From Nocardioides sp. GY 10127 (GTDB taxonomy: Bacteria; Actinomycetota; Actinomycetes; Propionibacteriales; Nocardioidaceae), in the NCBI RefSeq assembly GCF_004919085.1, contig NZ_STGL01000005.1, forward strand, positions 1 through 64,000: a stretch of DNA of 64,000 nucleotides. The letters are read 5' to 3'. Below are positions 63,127-64,000 of the stretch, in pieces. The position numbers and the translations under genes are program-made. The notes below the pieces were generated by a model. It was not told the DNA's origin, did not search any database, and saw only the letters and a list, made by a program, of their open reading frames with translations. Each line of letters opens with the position of its first letter. Within the stretch, counting starts at the first letter, position 1.

Positions 63127-64000
63127 TCAGGCGGACGCCGTGCGGGCCGCCGGGCCGGGCGTGCCGGGCGTGCCCGTCGGCCGGTCGCCGGCGTCCCCGT
63201 CCGAGGCGGCGTCCGTGTCCGGGGCGGGCGCGGCGTCCGGGCTGTCGTGGTCGGCCTTCACGTGCCGCGGCATCACCAGGCCGGCGCCGACGAGCGCGAG
63301 GGACACGATCGCCGCCCCGACGAACACGACGCGGATCGCCGAGTGCAGGACGCCGCCGGACAGCTCCTCCAACGACGGGGCGTCGCTGCCGAGGCGGGCG
63401 GTGACCACCGCGTTGGCGAGCGCACCGAACACGGCCGTGCCCAGCACCGAGCCCACCGACCGCGCGAACATGGCGGTGCCGGTGGCCACGCCGCGGCGCG
63501 CCCAGTCGACGCTGGACTGCGCCGCCACGATGGAGGGGCTGACCACGAGGCCGAACCCGAGACCCAGCACGAAGCAGGGCAACGCCAGCATGAGCAGGGA
63601 GCTGTCGGGGCCCACCAGCAGGAGGAGCGCCCCGCCCACGACGCCGAACGCGGCGCCGAGGAGCATCGCGGCGCGGTAGCCCCAGCGCAGGTAGATCCGG
63701 CCGGCGTTGGACGCGGCGATCGGCCAGCCGACGAGCATCGCGGCCAGCGCGAGGCCCGAGACCAGCGCGCCGTGGCCGAGGACGCTCTGGGCGTACAGCG
63801 GCACGTACGAGGTGAGCCCGAGCATCATCACGCCCACGACCAGGCTGCCGAGCATGGCCGAGCCGACGACCCGGTGGCCGAACACCCACGGCGGGAGCAC
63901 GGGCTGCTCGACCCGACGCTCGACCAGTGCGAACGCCACCAGCGTGACGACCGCCAGCGCCACGAGACCGAGGCTGACGGGCGACGTCCAGGACCACTCC
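63127..64000 (-). CDS. MFS transporter, DHA2-like (5' part outside window)
   Basis: C-terminal 290 or so residues of a drug/H+ antiporter-type major facilitator. The open frame continues to the window edge (WSWTSPVSLGLVALAVVTL). At least six helices follow (VVGSAMLGSLVVGVMMLGLTSYVPLYAQSVLG; LLMLALPCFVLGLGFGLVVSPSIVAAQSS; MFARSVGSVLGTAVFGALAN). LTSYVPLYAQSVLG is typical of 14-helix exporters. The hydrophilic C-terminal tail is Asp/Pro-rich. Substrate unknown. Confidence 0.88.
   Translation of the reverse strand, partial: EWSWTSPVSLGLVALAVVTLVAFALVERRVEQPVLPPWVFGHRVVGSAMLGSLVVGVMMLGLTSYVPLYAQSVLGHGALVSGLALAAMLVGWPIAASNAGRIYLRWGYRAAMLLGAAFGVVGGALLLLVGPDSSLLMLALPCFVLGLGFGLVVSPSIVAAQSSVDWARRGVATGTAMFARSVGSVLGTAVFGALANAVVTARLGSDAPSLEELSGGVLHSAIRVVFVGAAIVSLALVGAGLVMPRHVKADHDSPDAAPAPDTDAASDGDAGDRPTGTPGTPGPAARTASA

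Overview
The window is chromosomal DNA from a very GC-rich actinobacterium. Supporting signs are GTG/TTG starts, ATGA/GTGA-overlapped operons, several apparently leaderless genes, an actinobacterial-type type VII secretion (T7SS) locus, an ffs-dnaX-ybaB-recR block and a small alarmone synthetase. The sugar and polyol gene content fits Micrococcales (Cellulomonadaceae/Promicromonosporaceae-like), but the genus cannot be fixed from the sequence alone.

Layout. 1-5.4 kb: housekeeping genes on the minus strand (partial aspartate kinase, DUF5063 protein, recR, ybaB-like, dnaX, SRP RNA), then tRNA-Ser(GGA). 5.4-13.9 kb: T7SS locus with eccB-eccD and two WXG100 genes on minus, eccC on plus, and six 72-bp tandem repeats in the divergent gap. 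14-16.7 kb: two small conserved genes, a LytR_C-domain protein and a CPA1-type K+/H+ antiporter. 16.8-19.8 kb: an aminotransferase, then a WXG-like helical protein overlapping an alpha/beta-hydrolase gene, a candidate T7SS substrate pair. 20-25.3 kb: alcohol/aldehyde oxidation module (Zn-ADH, GAF regulator, ALDH, DUF779) with tRNA-Ser(CGA). 25.4-33 kb: mqo, then a polyol operon (DeoR regulator, binding protein, two permeases, mannitol-type dehydrogenase). 33.4-51 kb: a large L-rhamnose region (RhaD-like aldolase, lutCBA, alditol oxidase, rhaB, bifunctional aldolase/lactaldehyde dehydrogenase, rhaI, rhaM, rhaS-rhaQ-rhaP-rhaT, LacI regulator). 51.2-54.5 kb: DUF4956 / VTC-domain / secreted carbohydrate-binding beta-helix operon. 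54.5-58.1 kb: LysR regulator divergent from thiolase and CoA-transferase genes. 58.2-64 kb: tadA and its associated protein gene separated by a palindrome array, upp, small alarmone synthetase, 2'-5' RNA ligase-like, VIT1-family transporter and a partial MFS transporter.

How it fits together. The rhamnose genes form a full route: ABC uptake, mutarotation, isomerisation, phosphorylation, cleavage to DHAP plus L-lactaldehyde, oxidation to L-lactate, and LutABC oxidation to pyruvate. Operators with a TGAAACGTTTCA core lie before lutA, rhaI and rhaT, and a half-site lies before the LacI gene. The lutA and rhaT promoters are near-copies, each with a CRP/GlxR-like box between -35 and -10.

The most unusual non-coding features are the 72-bp repeats in the T7SS control region and two arrays of one shared long palindrome (38.8-39.2 kb and 58.9-59.5 kb), the second organised as four exact-period 145-bp tandem units.
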